Part shown: positions 23,188 through 31,911 of the stretch, one piece after another
How the letters are laid out: every line of letters begins with the position of its first letter
Position numbering within the stretch: the stretch's first letter is position 1
NCBI GenBank assembly: GCA_013388445.1
Contig: JACADW010000142.1
Span: forward strand, 1-35,653
Direction of reading: 5' to 3'
Length of the DNA: 35,653 bases
DNA from: Acidobacteriota bacterium
Lineage (GTDB): Bacteria > Acidobacteriota > UBA6911
Notes under the pieces: model-generated
What the model saw: only the letters and a program-made list of their open reading frames with translations
Told to the model about the DNA's origin: nothing
Database searches by the model: none
Made by a program: the position numbers and the translations under genes

Positions 23188-23856
23188 TTGATCGATCCCC
23201 GCCTGATACTGATTGGCCTGCTGCTGCTGGCGGCAGCGGCGCTCGTCATACTCCTCGTGGCTCGCAGGACGAGGATTCGCGACCGGGCCGGCCGCCAGGC
23301 AGAGAGAGCAGCCGCTGCGCCAGGGACGGGGACAGAGGCAGCGCAGGCTGGGACGCAAGATGCCGGCTTGCCTGCAGCGGCCGGCGGGGGCATCGCAGGG
23401 AGCTTCCTCCGGTGGGCCCTGCTGGTTTCGGCGCTGGGGGTCGTCGCGGGCTTCCTGATCGTGGTGCTCCCGCAGGGAGCGATCGATTGGCTGGCGGGCA
23501 CCATCTCTGCAAGGGTACGCCAGGAACCTGCTCCCGAGAAGATCGCGTTCCTCTACCTTGGCGATGAGCTGAAGCAGGGGGAATTCCATATCCGCGGGGT
23601 CATCCGCAATATTACCGTGGAGCCGATCGAGAAGCTCGATGCCACGATCCGTCTCTATGCGCCGGGCGGCCAGCTGGTCGAAACCCGTACGGTTCGAATG
23701 GATTCGGAATTGATCGCACCGGATCAGACCGCCCAGTTTCATCTGGTCTATCCGGACTACAAGGGGCAGTTCGGAAGCTACTCCATCGAGTTCGTGATGC
23801 GGCAGGGCGATGTGGTTCCTTACAAAGACATGCGCAGCATCCGAGGCCGCGAGTGA
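23188..23856 (+). CDS. Membrane protein with a C-terminal FxLYD-like beta domain
   Basis: A 222-residue protein. Membrane segments lie at about residues 6-25 and 72-95, separated by a low-complexity Ala/Gly/Gln-rich linker. The C-terminal ~105 residues (FHIRGVIRNITVEPIEKLDA, VRMDSELIAPDQTAQFHLVY) look like a small immunoglobulin-like beta sandwich of the type called FxLYD, in which a 'G.V.N' motif precedes paired strands. Function unknown. The start is a TTG at 23188 and is not certain. It lies 20 bases after the secreted protein and 21 bases before the first ABC exporter gene. Confidence 0.7.
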   Translation: MIDPRLILIGLLLLAAAALVILLVARRTRIRDRAGRQAERAAAAPGTGTEAAQAGTQDAGLPAAAGGGIAGSFLRWALLVSALGVVAGFLIVVLPQGAIDWLAGTISARVRQEPAPEKIAFLYLGDELKQGEFHIRGVIRNITVEPIEKLDATIRLYAPGGQLVETRTVRMDSELIAPDQTAQFHLVYPDYKGQFGSYSIEFVMRQGDVVPYKDMRSIRGRE

Positions 23857-23877
23857 CCCTGATCGCCGCACCTGCTC

Positions 23878-25638
23878 ATGATTTCTGAACGCGGACGCAG
23901 CCTGTTGCACTTGCTCCCCTATCTCGCGCGCTACCGCTCGAGGTTTGCAGCCGGGTCTGTCCTGCTGTTCCTGACCGTGGTGGCGAGCATGTGCTCCCCA
24001 TGGGTCTGGAAGTATGTTATCGACGACCTTCAAGCGGCCTTCACAAGGGAAAAGCTCCCGCTCTATGGGGGACTGGTGATCGGCATCTCGCTCACAGAGG
24101 GCTTCTTCCGCTTCTGGATGCGAAAGATCCTCATCGGCATAAGCCGCGACGTCGAGTACGACCTCCGCAACGATCTGCTCGGGCGTCTTCAACGACTCTC
24201 CCTCGCGTTCTTTCATTCCCACAGCACCGGCGACATCATGTCCCGGGCAACCAACGATCTGAACGCCGTACGTTCCGTCCTCGGGCCGGGCATCATGTAC
24301 TCCATGACAACGGCCGTGACCGTCGTGGTCGCGACGGCGATACTCGTGAGCATCAACTGGAAACTCACGCTTCTGGCCTACCTGCCTCTGGCACTGGCAT
24401 CGCTCACCGTCAAACGGCTCGGCCAGCAGATTCACGACCGCTTCGAGAAAATCCAGGAACAGTTTTCCCTGGTCAGCACGAAGGTGCAGGAGAACCTGGC
24501 CGGTATCCGGGTCATCAAGGCCTTTGCTCGAGAGGAATCCGAAAAAGCTGAATTCAGGGAGCTCAACCACGAGTACGTCCGGAAGAGCGTCGCATTGATC
24601 CGGCTCTGGGGCTTCTTCTATCCGCTCATGTCAGGTCTCTTCGGGCTCTCCGCTGCGGTGCTGCTGTGGTGGGGAGGCCGAGCCGTCATCCATGGAGAGT
24701 TGAGCCTCGGTGAGTTTGTCGCGTTCATAGGTTACCTCGCCATGCTCACCTGGCCGACGATTGCCATCGGTTGGGTGATCAACATCTTCGAGCGGGGGTC
24801 CGCATCCATGGAACGGATCCTGGAGATCCTCGAAAGAGAGCCCGACATCGCCGACGCGCCGGTCACCTCGACACCCGAAAATCCTGCCGGAGGACTCGAG
24901 ATCAAGAACCTCACCTTCCGCTATGGCTCGTCCGCCAGCCCGGTGCTCGTTGACATCAACCTGTCGATCTCACCGGGATGCACGCTCGCCATCGTAGGTC
25001 CGACCGGGAGCGGAAAGTCGACGCTCCTGAACCTGATTCCCAGATTGTTTGACCCGCCGCCGGGCAGCGTCTTCGTCGACGGCATCGACGTACGCTCCTG
25101 GCCGTTGAAAGAGCTGAGAAGCATGATCGGGTATGTCCCACAGGAGACGTTCCTCTTTTCGGACACCATCCGGGAGAACATAGGCTTCGGCCTCGACAGC
25201 CGTCCTGATGGATTGCAACTGCGCAGCGCCGCGTCGATATCGCAAGTCGCCGCGGATATCGAATCGTTTCCGCAGGGCTACGACACCCTCGTGGGTGAAC
25301 GCGGCATCACGCTTTCCGGCGGCCAGAAGCAGCGCGTTGCCATCAGCCGGGCCGCGATCATCGGGCCCAGGATCCTGATCATGGACGACTCACTCTCGAA
25401 CGTCGACACCGACACCGAGGAGCGAATCCTCAAGCAGCTCGCTGATTTTCGAAAAGGCTGCACGACAATTCTCGTCTCTCACCGCATCTCGACCGTCAGG
25501 CACGCGGATCAGATCGTGGTGCTGAAGGATGGGAGGATTTCGGAGCGGGGCACTCACGAGTCGCTCATGGCGCTCGGGGGAGCCTACGCCGAACTGTACC
25601 AGAAACAACTGCTGGAAGAGGAACTGGCGTCGGCATAA
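23878..25638 (+). CDS. ABC exporter half-transporter with a degenerate ATP site
   Basis: A 586-residue fused permease-ATPase of the MsbA/MDR exporter type. Six membrane helices occupy about residues 15-310 with coupling-helix motifs (FHSHSTGDIMSRATNDL). The nucleotide-binding domain has Walker A GPTGSGKST at about 374-382, Q-loop YVPQETFLFSDT, a canonical signature LSGGQ at about 479-483, Walker B ILIMDD, and switch His in LVSHRIST. The residue after the Walker B Asp, normally the catalytic Glu, is Asp504 (MDDSLSNVD). This matches the subunit that contributes the degenerate site in heterodimeric exporters. The next gene follows after 5 bases and supplies a complementary pattern. Substrate (lipid, drug or peptide) cannot be told. 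Confidence 0.92.
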   Translation: MISERGRSLLHLLPYLARYRSRFAAGSVLLFLTVVASMCSPWVWKYVIDDLQAAFTREKLPLYGGLVIGISLTEGFFRFWMRKILIGISRDVEYDLRNDLLGRLQRLSLAFFHSHSTGDIMSRATNDLNAVRSVLGPGIMYSMTTAVTVVVATAILVSINWKLTLLAYLPLALASLTVKRLGQQIHDRFEKIQEQFSLVSTKVQENLAGIRVIKAFAREESEKAEFRELNHEYVRKSVALIRLWGFFYPLMSGLFGLSAAVLLWWGGRAVIHGELSLGEFVAFIGYLAMLTWPTIAIGWVINIFERGSASMERILEILEREPDIADAPVTSTPENPAGGLEIKNLTFRYGSSASPVLVDINLSISPGCTLAIVGPTGSGKSTLLNLIPRLFDPPPGSVFVDGIDVRSWPLKELRSMIGYVPQETFLFSDTIRENIGFGLDSRPDGLQLRSAASISQVAADIESFPQGYDTLVGERGITLSGGQKQRVAISRAAIIGPRILIMDDSLSNVDTDTEERILKQLADFRKGCTTILVSHRISTVRHADQIVVLKDGRISERGTHESLMALGGAYAELYQKQLLEEELASA

Positions 25639-25643
25639 TCCCC

Positions 25644-27440
25644 ATGAATGCAGAGGTACACGAGGAACAGGCGCTGGGAAAGGCTTACGACGCACGCCTG
25701 ATGCGCCGCCTGATGGCCTATGTCCGGCCCTACAGGAAATCGGCAGCACTGGCCCTGCTTCTGATAATCAGCTCTTCGGCGCTGTCCGTCCTGCCACCCT
25801 ACCTGACGAAGGTGGCGATCGACCGCTTCATTCAGAACGGGGACTTGGCGGGCCTGAACCTCATCGCGTTTCTCTACATAGTCACGCTGGCCGCGGTCTT
25901 CATCCTCAGTTTCGGCCAGACCTGGGTCATGAACGTGATGGGCCAGAAGATCATGTTCGACATGCGCACGGAAATCTTCGGCCACCTCCAGAAGCTCGAC
26001 GTCGCCTTCTTCGACAGGAACCCCGTCGGCCGCCTGATGACACGCGTCACGACGGACGTCGATGCACTCAACGAGCTTTTCACCGCGGGAGTCATCTCAG
26101 TTATTGGCGACGTCTTCACACTCGCGGGCATCGTCGCCGTGCTCTTCATGATGAACTACAGGCTGGCCCTGGTCATCTTCTCCGTCCTGCCGCTCCTTTT
26201 CGTCATCACCTTCCTCTTCAAGATCAAGGTACGCGGCTCCTTCCGCAGGGTACGCACCGCGGTCGCACGCATCAACGCCTTCCTGCAGGAGAACCTCAGC
26301 GGAACGGCCGTCGTGCAAGCCTTCGTTCAGGAAAAGAAGCAGTTTTCGCGATTCGAGAAGATCAACCGCGAGCACCTGGATGCGAACCTCCAGTCGATCT
26401 TCTATTACGCCCTCTTCTACCCTCTCCTGGAACTGGTCGGGGCCCTGGCCGTAGCCCTCATCATCTGGTACGGCGGCCTCCAGGTGTTTGCGGGCACCCT
26501 GAGCCTCGGCGCGCTGGTCGCCTTCATTCAGTATTCCGACAGGTTCTTCCGGCCGATCTCGGATCTGAGCGAGAAGTACACGATTCTCCAGTCCGCCATG
26601 GCCTCTTCCGAGCGCATCTTCAAGCTCCTGGACACGGCCCCGGCCATCGAATCTCCTTCCCACACAACGCCCCGTCGGGTCGTGCGCGGAGACATCGAGT
26701 TCCGCCATGTGAGCTTCGAGTACAAACCCGGCGTGCCGGTTCTGCGGGATGTCTCCTTTCACGTGGGGCAGGGCGAGACGGTGGCCCTGGTCGGGGCGAC
26801 CGGCGCGGGCAAGTCGACCATCATTTCGCTTCTGAGCCGGTTCTACGATGTCACCGAAGGGCAGATCCTGGTCGACGGGGCCGATGTGCGCGACTACCGG
26901 CTCACGGAGTTGCGCCGATCCATAGGCGTCGTGCTCCAGGACGTCTTTCTGTTCTCCGGCAGCATCGCGCAAAACATCCGTCTGGGGAATGAGCGGATCA
27001 GCGACGAACAGATCCGGCGCGCTTCGCAAATCGTAAATGCCGACAGCTTTATCACCCGCCTGGAGCGGGGCTACGATACGCGTGCAGGCGAGCGCGGCTC
27101 CTCGCTCTCGGTGGGCCAGAAACAGCTGCTCGCATTCGCAAGGGCCCTTGCCCATGATCCGAAGATCCTCGTCCTGGACGAGGCCACGTCCAGCATCGAC
27201 ACCGAGACCGAGCTTCTGATCCGCGACGCGCTGGAGAGGCTCCTGCGCGACCGCACCTCCATAGTCATAGCGCACCGCCTGTCGACAGTCCAGAAAGCCG
27301 ACCGGATCATCGTCCTGCATCGCGGACAGGTACGTGAGATGGGTACACACCAGGAACTGCTCAGGCTGAGAGGGATCTACTGGCGCCTCTTCCAGCTTCA
27401 GTACAAGGACCAGCTGCTACCCGCACCTGTGACTCCCTGA
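25644..27440 (+). CDS. ABC exporter half-transporter, partner with the intact Walker B
   Basis: A 598-residue exporter half. The membrane domain lies at about residues 30-330 (FFDRNPVGRLMTRVTTDVDA coupling region). The ATPase has Walker A GATGAGKST at about 384-392, Q-loop VLQDVFLFSGS, Walker B ILVLDEATSSID with catalytic Glu513, and switch His in IAHRLST. Its signature is LSVGQ (about 488-492) instead of LSGGQ. Together with the previous gene this gives one competent ATP site (this Walker B with the partner LSGGQ) and one degenerate site, the arrangement known from TM287/288-type heterodimers. It is last in the four-gene set. A 7-bp hairpin without a T tract overlaps its stop codon. Confidence 0.92.
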   Translation: MNAEVHEEQALGKAYDARLMRRLMAYVRPYRKSAALALLLIISSSALSVLPPYLTKVAIDRFIQNGDLAGLNLIAFLYIVTLAAVFILSFGQTWVMNVMGQKIMFDMRTEIFGHLQKLDVAFFDRNPVGRLMTRVTTDVDALNELFTAGVISVIGDVFTLAGIVAVLFMMNYRLALVIFSVLPLLFVITFLFKIKVRGSFRRVRTAVARINAFLQENLSGTAVVQAFVQEKKQFSRFEKINREHLDANLQSIFYYALFYPLLELVGALAVALIIWYGGLQVFAGTLSLGALVAFIQYSDRFFRPISDLSEKYTILQSAMASSERIFKLLDTAPAIESPSHTTPRRVVRGDIEFRHVSFEYKPGVPVLRDVSFHVGQGETVALVGATGAGKSTIISLLSRFYDVTEGQILVDGADVRDYRLTELRRSIGVVLQDVFLFSGSIAQNIRLGNERISDEQIRRASQIVNADSFITRLERGYDTRAGERGSSLSVGQKQLLAFARALAHDPKILVLDEATSSIDTETELLIRDALERLLRDRTSIVIAHRLSTVQKADRIIVLHRGQVREMGTHQELLRLRGIYWRLFQLQYKDQLLPAPVTP

Positions 27441-27573
27441 TCCCACCGCCGCAGGGAGAATTCCCGGCACGATCGGGCACTGACGGCAAGAACGTTGATG
27501 GGGCCGTCCGGGCCGCCTCGTCATCGCACGGGACGGATGCACCGGGACGCTCGTGGGAGTGCGGCGGCTGTGA

Positions 27574-29010
27574 TCACCGCGCGCCTTTGCCGAGGAGGAC
27601 CACCGGGAATGTCCGCAGGAGTATCTTGAAATCAAGCAGGAGGGACCAGTTGTCGATGTATTGCAGGTCGAGCTTCATCCATTCGTGGAAGTCGATCTCG
27701 CTGCGTCCCGAAACCTGCCAGAGACAGGTGATCCCAGGCTTGACCGAAAGCCGCCGGCGCTGCCAGCGCGTATATTCGCGGACCTCCTCCGGCAGAGGTG
27801 CGCGCGGGCCGACCAGACTCATGTCCCCCTTCAGGACATTCCATAGCTGGGGCAGCTCGTCGATCGAGCTCTTGCGCAGAAACCTTCCGAAAGGGGTTAC
27901 GCGCGGGTCATTCCGCATCTTGAAGACCGGCCCGTCCATTTCGTTGAGGTGCTTGATCTCCCAGAGGACATCCTCTGCACCCTCGTACATGCTGCGGAAC
28001 TTGTAGAGAAGAAAGCGGCGCCCGTAGAGCCCGCAACGCACCTGGCGGTAAATAACCGGTCCGCTGGAGGTGACCTTGACAAGCACTCCTACGATCATCA
28101 GAAACGGCAGGAGAAAAAGCAGCAGCAGGACCGACACCAGCACGTCGAGGACGCGCTTGACAAGAAGCGCGAACGCATGCTCCGGTGTGGCGCTGAAAGT
28201 GATGACCGGGACGTTCTCCAGGAATTCCATCGACACCTTTGTGATCTTGGCGGGAAACAGGTCGACCGCGACTCTCATCCGGATGCCCTGCTCTTTACAG
28301 ATGGCCAGGACTTCGTCCAGACCTTCGAGGTCGCGGGCATCGGCTCCGACGATGATGATCTCATCCACCACGTTGTTCTCGATGATCTCGGGCAGGTCGG
28401 CGACGGCGCCCAGGACGGGCGGCCCGGAGGGGGGATCGCTCCCCGCCCCGGCCTCCACGTGGCCGAGGACCCTCAGTCCCCAGTCGGAATACATCGTTAT
28501 AAGCCGGCCCATCTCAAGAGCTTTTGGATTCGTTCCGATGATCACGATGTTCCGCTGATGCAGGGACTGCCTGTGAAGGAGCCTGGCCTGCAGGCCAACG
28601 ATCGCACGCGCAAGCAGCAAGAAGGCTGCCTGATAAAAGACAAACAGCGCGATGAGGAACCGGCTGAGATCCAGCTTCAGCGCGAAAGAGAGAAACCCGA
28701 TAAACAGGCCGAGCAGGAGCGAGCTTTCCAGCACCACCCGGACTTTCTGCCAGTCGTGGCGCCTGACGGATGGTCGGTACAGGCCGAGGGAGTAAGCCGT
28801 CACCGTCCACCATGCGGTCCCCAGGAGTATGATCCAGGCGTAGGATCCCGGCGGCATCAGCTCGGGATTCAGAAAACGTTCCAGCGCCCGAGGCAGTATC
28901 CCCCAGGCATGTATACGGGTGAAGTATGCGAGCAGAAATGCCAGGCAGGTCAGAACCAGGTCTCCTGCGAACTGCAGGGCCGCAAAAAGCCTCGCGTGCT
29001 CCCGGAACAT
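27574..29010 (-). CDS. Polyprenyl-phosphate sugar-1-phosphate transferase (WbaP/EpsE type)
   Basis: A membrane enzyme that loads the first sugar phosphate onto undecaprenyl phosphate to begin exopolysaccharide or O-antigen synthesis. It has 478 residues from the ATG at 29010. Four N-terminal membrane helices lie at about residues 10-125. A CoA-binding-like Rossmann domain follows (IVIIGTNPKALEMGRLI, then DEIIIVGADARDLEGL). The catalytic sugar-transferase domain covers about 270-478, with a re-entrant hydrophobic segment (VLDVLVSVLLLLFLLPFLMI), KFRSMYEGAED, the catalytic Asp-Glu in SIDELPQLWNVLKGDMS, and VKPGITCLWQVSGRS. No other polysaccharide genes are adjacent. A promoter immediately upstream suggests a leaderless message. 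Confidence 0.93.
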   Translation of the reverse strand: MFREHARLFAALQFAGDLVLTCLAFLLAYFTRIHAWGILPRALERFLNPELMPPGSYAWIILLGTAWWTVTAYSLGLYRPSVRRHDWQKVRVVLESSLLLGLFIGFLSFALKLDLSRFLIALFVFYQAAFLLLARAIVGLQARLLHRQSLHQRNIVIIGTNPKALEMGRLITMYSDWGLRVLGHVEAGAGSDPPSGPPVLGAVADLPEIIENNVVDEIIIVGADARDLEGLDEVLAICKEQGIRMRVAVDLFPAKITKVSMEFLENVPVITFSATPEHAFALLVKRVLDVLVSVLLLLFLLPFLMIVGVLVKVTSSGPVIYRQVRCGLYGRRFLLYKFRSMYEGAEDVLWEIKHLNEMDGPVFKMRNDPRVTPFGRFLRKSSIDELPQLWNVLKGDMSLVGPRAPLPEEVREYTRWQRRRLSVKPGITCLWQVSGRSEIDFHEWMKLDLQYIDNWSLLLDFKILLRTFPVVLLGKGAR

Positions 29011-29017
29011 GGGCGCA

Positions 29018-29026
29018 ATTATAGCA
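29018..29026 (-). promoter_or_regulatory. Extended -10 promoter of the sugar transferase gene
   Basis: On the minus strand TGC-TATAAT (complement of 29018-29026) is a consensus extended -10. Only 7 bases separate it from the ATG at 29010, so transcription should start at or within one base of the start codon. A good -35 is not visible. Upstream in-frame TTG codons would lie before the transcription start. Confidence 0.55.
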
Positions 29027-29240
29027 GACTGCTCCGCGAGCGATATGTTCCGCTCGTCACAGGTGCACAGACTCGGCAAAGACGCGCACGGAAAGGCAAC
29101 ACGGTTTCAGGGCGCGCTTTCCGCACCAGGCATCTCGAGTGACGGGATCAGAGCTCATCGAAAAAAAGCCGCTGGAACCGATTTGGCCCCGCGTGCGCAT
29201 AACCTGGGCGCCCCTCCTACGGCCCTGATCGCGGGTTCGA

Positions 29241-29969
29241 TCACCTGAAGCGGCTCTGGCTCTGGCTGAGCGCGAAGCCCATGAGATCGGACACCTCGGG
29301 AATCCCGCGCATGTAGAAGGCCTCGCCCTTGGCCCTTCCGATCAGTGTGCCGTAGAAAGAATGAATGTTCTCAATATGGTCGAGAAACTCGGGCCGGCTC
29401 AGGTAGGTCTGCGGTTCACGACTGGCAGCGTCGTGGAGCTGCGAGCGGTAGGCCTCGATCGCTCTGCGTCTCACTTCACTGAATCCCGTGACATCGACCA
29501 CGAAGGTCGGAGTGCTGTGCGCCGGCAACATGTAATAAAGGATCGCGTTCGGGCGGAAACGCGGCTGCCCTGTCCCGATCCGTGCCAGTCCGGCATGATG
29601 GCAGGCCTCGGTGACTAGGCGGCTGGCGTTGGCATGGTCGGGGTGGCGGTCATCCCAATGGTGGATGAGCACCAGCGTGGGGCGGTATCTCCTGAGGACA
29701 CGAATGACCTTGAGCCGCGCCTCCCGGGTCGGCAGCAGTTCCCCGTCCGGCAGTTTCAGGTTCCTGCGAACCTTGACTCCCAGAATCCTGGCCGCCTCGC
29801 GCGCTTCGTGTGCCCTCACCTCGACCGTGCCGCGACTGCCTAGCTCACCGCGGGTCAGGTCCACAATCCCGGTTGCGTAACCCTCGGAGGCCAGCCGCGC
29901 CAGGGTGCCGGCTGCATAAAGCTCCACGTCGTCGGGGTGTGCGCCGAAGGCAAGTACATCCACTGTCAT
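29241..29969 (-). CDS. bshB1: Bacillithiol deacetylase BshB1
   Basis: Zinc-dependent LmbE/PIG-L deacetylase that removes acetate from GlcNAc-malate in bacillithiol synthesis (242 residues). Motifs are FGAHPDDVELYAAGTLA with the zinc-binding His-Pro-Asp-Asp and the catalytic Asp, LTRGELGSRGTVEVRAHEAR, NLKLPDGEL, and the HHWDDRHPDHANAS zinc/active-site block. C-terminal SRPEFLDHIENIHSFYGTLIG and KGEAFYMRGI are typical of BshB1. The ATG overlaps the bshC stop (ATGA, 4 bases). No bshA is visible in the window. Confidence 0.93.
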   Translation of the reverse strand: MTVDVLAFGAHPDDVELYAAGTLARLASEGYATGIVDLTRGELGSRGTVEVRAHEAREAARILGVKVRRNLKLPDGELLPTREARLKVIRVLRRYRPTLVLIHHWDDRHPDHANASRLVTEACHHAGLARIGTGQPRFRPNAILYYMLPAHSTPTFVVDVTGFSEVRRRAIEAYRSQLHDAASREPQTYLSRPEFLDHIENIHSFYGTLIGRAKGEAFYMRGIPEVSDLMGFALSQSQSRFR

Positions 29970-31294
29970 GATTTTTCATCCAGACAAATAAGCTGGTGTC
30001 GGTGGTCCCAGATGTCGACCTGCCGGTAAAGCATGGAGACCGCATCAGGCGAGAAGCATTCCACAAAATCGAGAACACTGAGAGATTCCTCCTGCAGGCT
30101 GCCCTCCGGCGCGACTCTCGCCTTGAGCCGTGCCCCATGCCGTCTCAGGACCGCTTCGAGGTTTTCGAACGCACGCCGTGCCCGGGCTTCTACCTTTTTC
30201 ACCTGAAACAAGATCCTGGCACCGTTCGCGCGAATCCTGCGGGAAAGACGTGCTTGGCCCGCCAGGCCGGCGGCAAGCTCCTCCACAGCAGCCTCAACGG
30301 AACGTGCGGCAGCATTGATGCCTCCAACGATCGTCGAAGGATCCCGTCCATATCCGGATGCAGCCGCCTGGGGCTCTTGCTGCACGAGCAGATCCGTCAG
30401 GCGAAAACCGTACTTGCGCATGATGCGGGACGACCTGCGATCCAGAATGGTCGCGCTCACACGAGGGAAGAGCACAGGCCTGGTGCTACCGGCCGACTCG
30501 ATCCGATCCGCGATCTCACCTGCCTCGCGAAAGTCATCAGGGCCGACCACGATCGCAGCAATCGGGAGACCCGGAGCGAGCCGCATGATCGGTTCGACCG
30601 AATCCACCGCAGCCAGCTCTTCCCATCTTTCGCCTGCGCCCGGTGGGCCGCCGCTGTGATTCTGCCGCAAATGCCCGATTCCGGGATCGGCCGCCAGCCA
30701 ACCGAAATCACGCCCCAGGCAGGTCCAGAGGTATCGCACCAGAGTCTTCGGGTCCGCTGAGGCAAAGAGCTCCGGAGCCTCGGAGATATCTTCCTTTTCC
30801 AAAGCAGATTTCAATAGATATCTAATCCTATGTATGAAGTTCTCTTCAGTCGTACCGCAGGCTTCAGACAGGCCGTGAAATTCAGCGCCATCCTTCAACG
30901 GCTCCATGCTGTGCGCCATCAGCCAGCAGACCGGTGCGGCCGGGATCCCCTGGAGTTGAAGGTCCCGAACGAGCCTGGCCGCGGTCACACACTTCAGGAG
31001 CTGGGACATTGAACCGCCCGAGCGCTCGATACGCGGCATTGCGACGATGAGTGCGGACTGTTCCAGAGCCGGGATATCGGTGCTCCTCTTGCACGCAGGA
31101 CTCCGGGAAAACGGCAGAGTTCCGCGCTGTATCGCATCGACAAGGCGGGAGCCCGGACTGATGGCCTTGGCGACTTCCCTGGCTTTCGTCAACAGCTCTT
31201 CCCGGCGCCGCGGGACGGCTCGCGGACTTGTATCATCCCCTATCAGCAACTCGACGTAGGGCTTCGGAAACCCGCCTAATTCACTGAGATTCAC
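29966..31294 (-). CDS. bshC: Divergent BshC-like bacillithiol cysteine ligase
   Basis: BshC adds cysteine to GlcN-malate in the last step of bacillithiol synthesis. This 442-residue product aligns with the family in order: AARLVRDLQLQGIPAAPVCW early, PVLFPRVSATILDRRSSRIMRK in the middle, and a long coiled coil near the C-terminus (ARRAFENLEAVLRRHGARLK). It is about 100 residues shorter than usual. The two strongest family motifs are altered: the TGQQAG-x-x-GPLYT segment reads VAMPRIERSGGSMSQ, and the W-x-x-x-EDHD segment reads WLMAHSMEPL. The start is a GTG at 31294 overlapping the tsaE stop region by 14 bases. It may be inactive or may use another substrate. Family membership is likely because of these blocks and the adjacent bshB1; activity is not established. 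Confidence 0.72.
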   Translation of the reverse strand: MNLSELGGFPKPYVELLIGDDTSPRAVPRRREELLTKAREVAKAISPGSRLVDAIQRGTLPFSRSPACKRSTDIPALEQSALIVAMPRIERSGGSMSQLLKCVTAARLVRDLQLQGIPAAPVCWLMAHSMEPLKDGAEFHGLSEACGTTEENFIHRIRYLLKSALEKEDISEAPELFASADPKTLVRYLWTCLGRDFGWLAADPGIGHLRQNHSGGPPGAGERWEELAAVDSVEPIMRLAPGLPIAAIVVGPDDFREAGEIADRIESAGSTRPVLFPRVSATILDRRSSRIMRKYGFRLTDLLVQQEPQAAASGYGRDPSTIVGGINAAARSVEAAVEELAAGLAGQARLSRRIRANGARILFQVKKVEARARRAFENLEAVLRRHGARLKARVAPEGSLQEESLSVLDFVECFSPDAVSMLYRQVDIWDHRHQLICLDEKS

Positions 31295-31901
31295 GCTCGA
31301 GATAGCAGCCTCCCGGCGCGTCCTTCTTGAGTGCCTTCAACAGTTTTCCCGCTGCCTCGATTCTCAGCTTCCGGCGATCGCCTCCCGCGTCCCGGATCCG
31401 TACGATGATCACCGACGGCAACCTGATGGGCAGACGCTCGCCCCACTCCACGATTGTGACACCCTGAGCTCCGATGAATTCATCCACGCCGACCGTGGCA
31501 AAATCGTGCCGGCTGCCCAGGCGGTACAGGTCGACGTGGTAGACCGTATGCTTTCCGGCATAAGTGTTGACCAGTGCGAAGGATGGACTCGTGATTGAAA
31601 GAGGATCATCCACGCCGATCCCCTCGGCAATCCCTCTCGCCAGCGTCGTCTTGCCGACACCCAGGGGGCCGACCAGGAGCACCACTTCCGGCGGTCGCAG
31701 CCGGCTGCCGAGTCTGGCGCCGATGGCATGTGTTTCCTCAGGCGAACGCGTGACCAGTTCCAGCGCCGATACGCTCGACTTGCGCGCATCCCTCGTGGGG
31801 GCCGTTACTTTTTTTCTCACTTCATGTCCATCGAGATGTTCGCGGAAGCTCGCTCGGCCTTCCTTCCAGAATGCCTCCCGCTGGCCCCTCCGCCGTGGCA
31901 T
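31281..31901 (-). CDS. tsaE: tRNA t6A biosynthesis ATPase TsaE
   Basis: Small P-loop ATPase that helps TsaB and TsaD make N6-threonylcarbamoyladenosine at tRNA position 37. Walker A GPLGVGKTT, the DPLSITSPSFALVNTY switch, VYHVDLYRLGS and VEWGERLP are the expected motifs. The frame opens at a TTG (31922) inside the nnr stop region. I used the ATG at 31901, but a GTG at 31820 would give a more typical length of about 180 residues. The N-terminal ~55 residues before ALELVTRSPEET are basic and low in similarity. It sits between nnr and bshC, and its end overlaps bshC. Confidence 0.9.
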   Translation of the reverse strand: MPRRRGQREAFWKEGRASFREHLDGHEVRKKVTAPTRDARKSSVSALELVTRSPEETHAIGARLGSRLRPPEVVLLVGPLGVGKTTLARGIAEGIGVDDPLSITSPSFALVNTYAGKHTVYHVDLYRLGSRHDFATVGVDEFIGAQGVTIVEWGERLPIRLPSVIIVRIRDAGGDRRKLRIEAAGKLLKALKKDAPGGCYLERESQ

Positions 31902-31911
31902 CCGGTGTGAC

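Noticed and set aside
23143-24570. 475-codon minus-strand open frame across the hypothetical and ABC genes
   Set aside because: It is antisense to conserved ABC exporter sequence, and its composition is typical of a shadow frame.
26097-27350. 417-codon minus-strand open frame inside the second ABC exporter
   Set aside because: It is antisense to Walker and signature motifs, with no protein family resemblance.
27433-27458. CTCCCTG / CAGGGAG hairpin at the end of the second ABC gene as a terminator
   Set aside because: It overlaps the stop codon and lacks a T tract on either strand.
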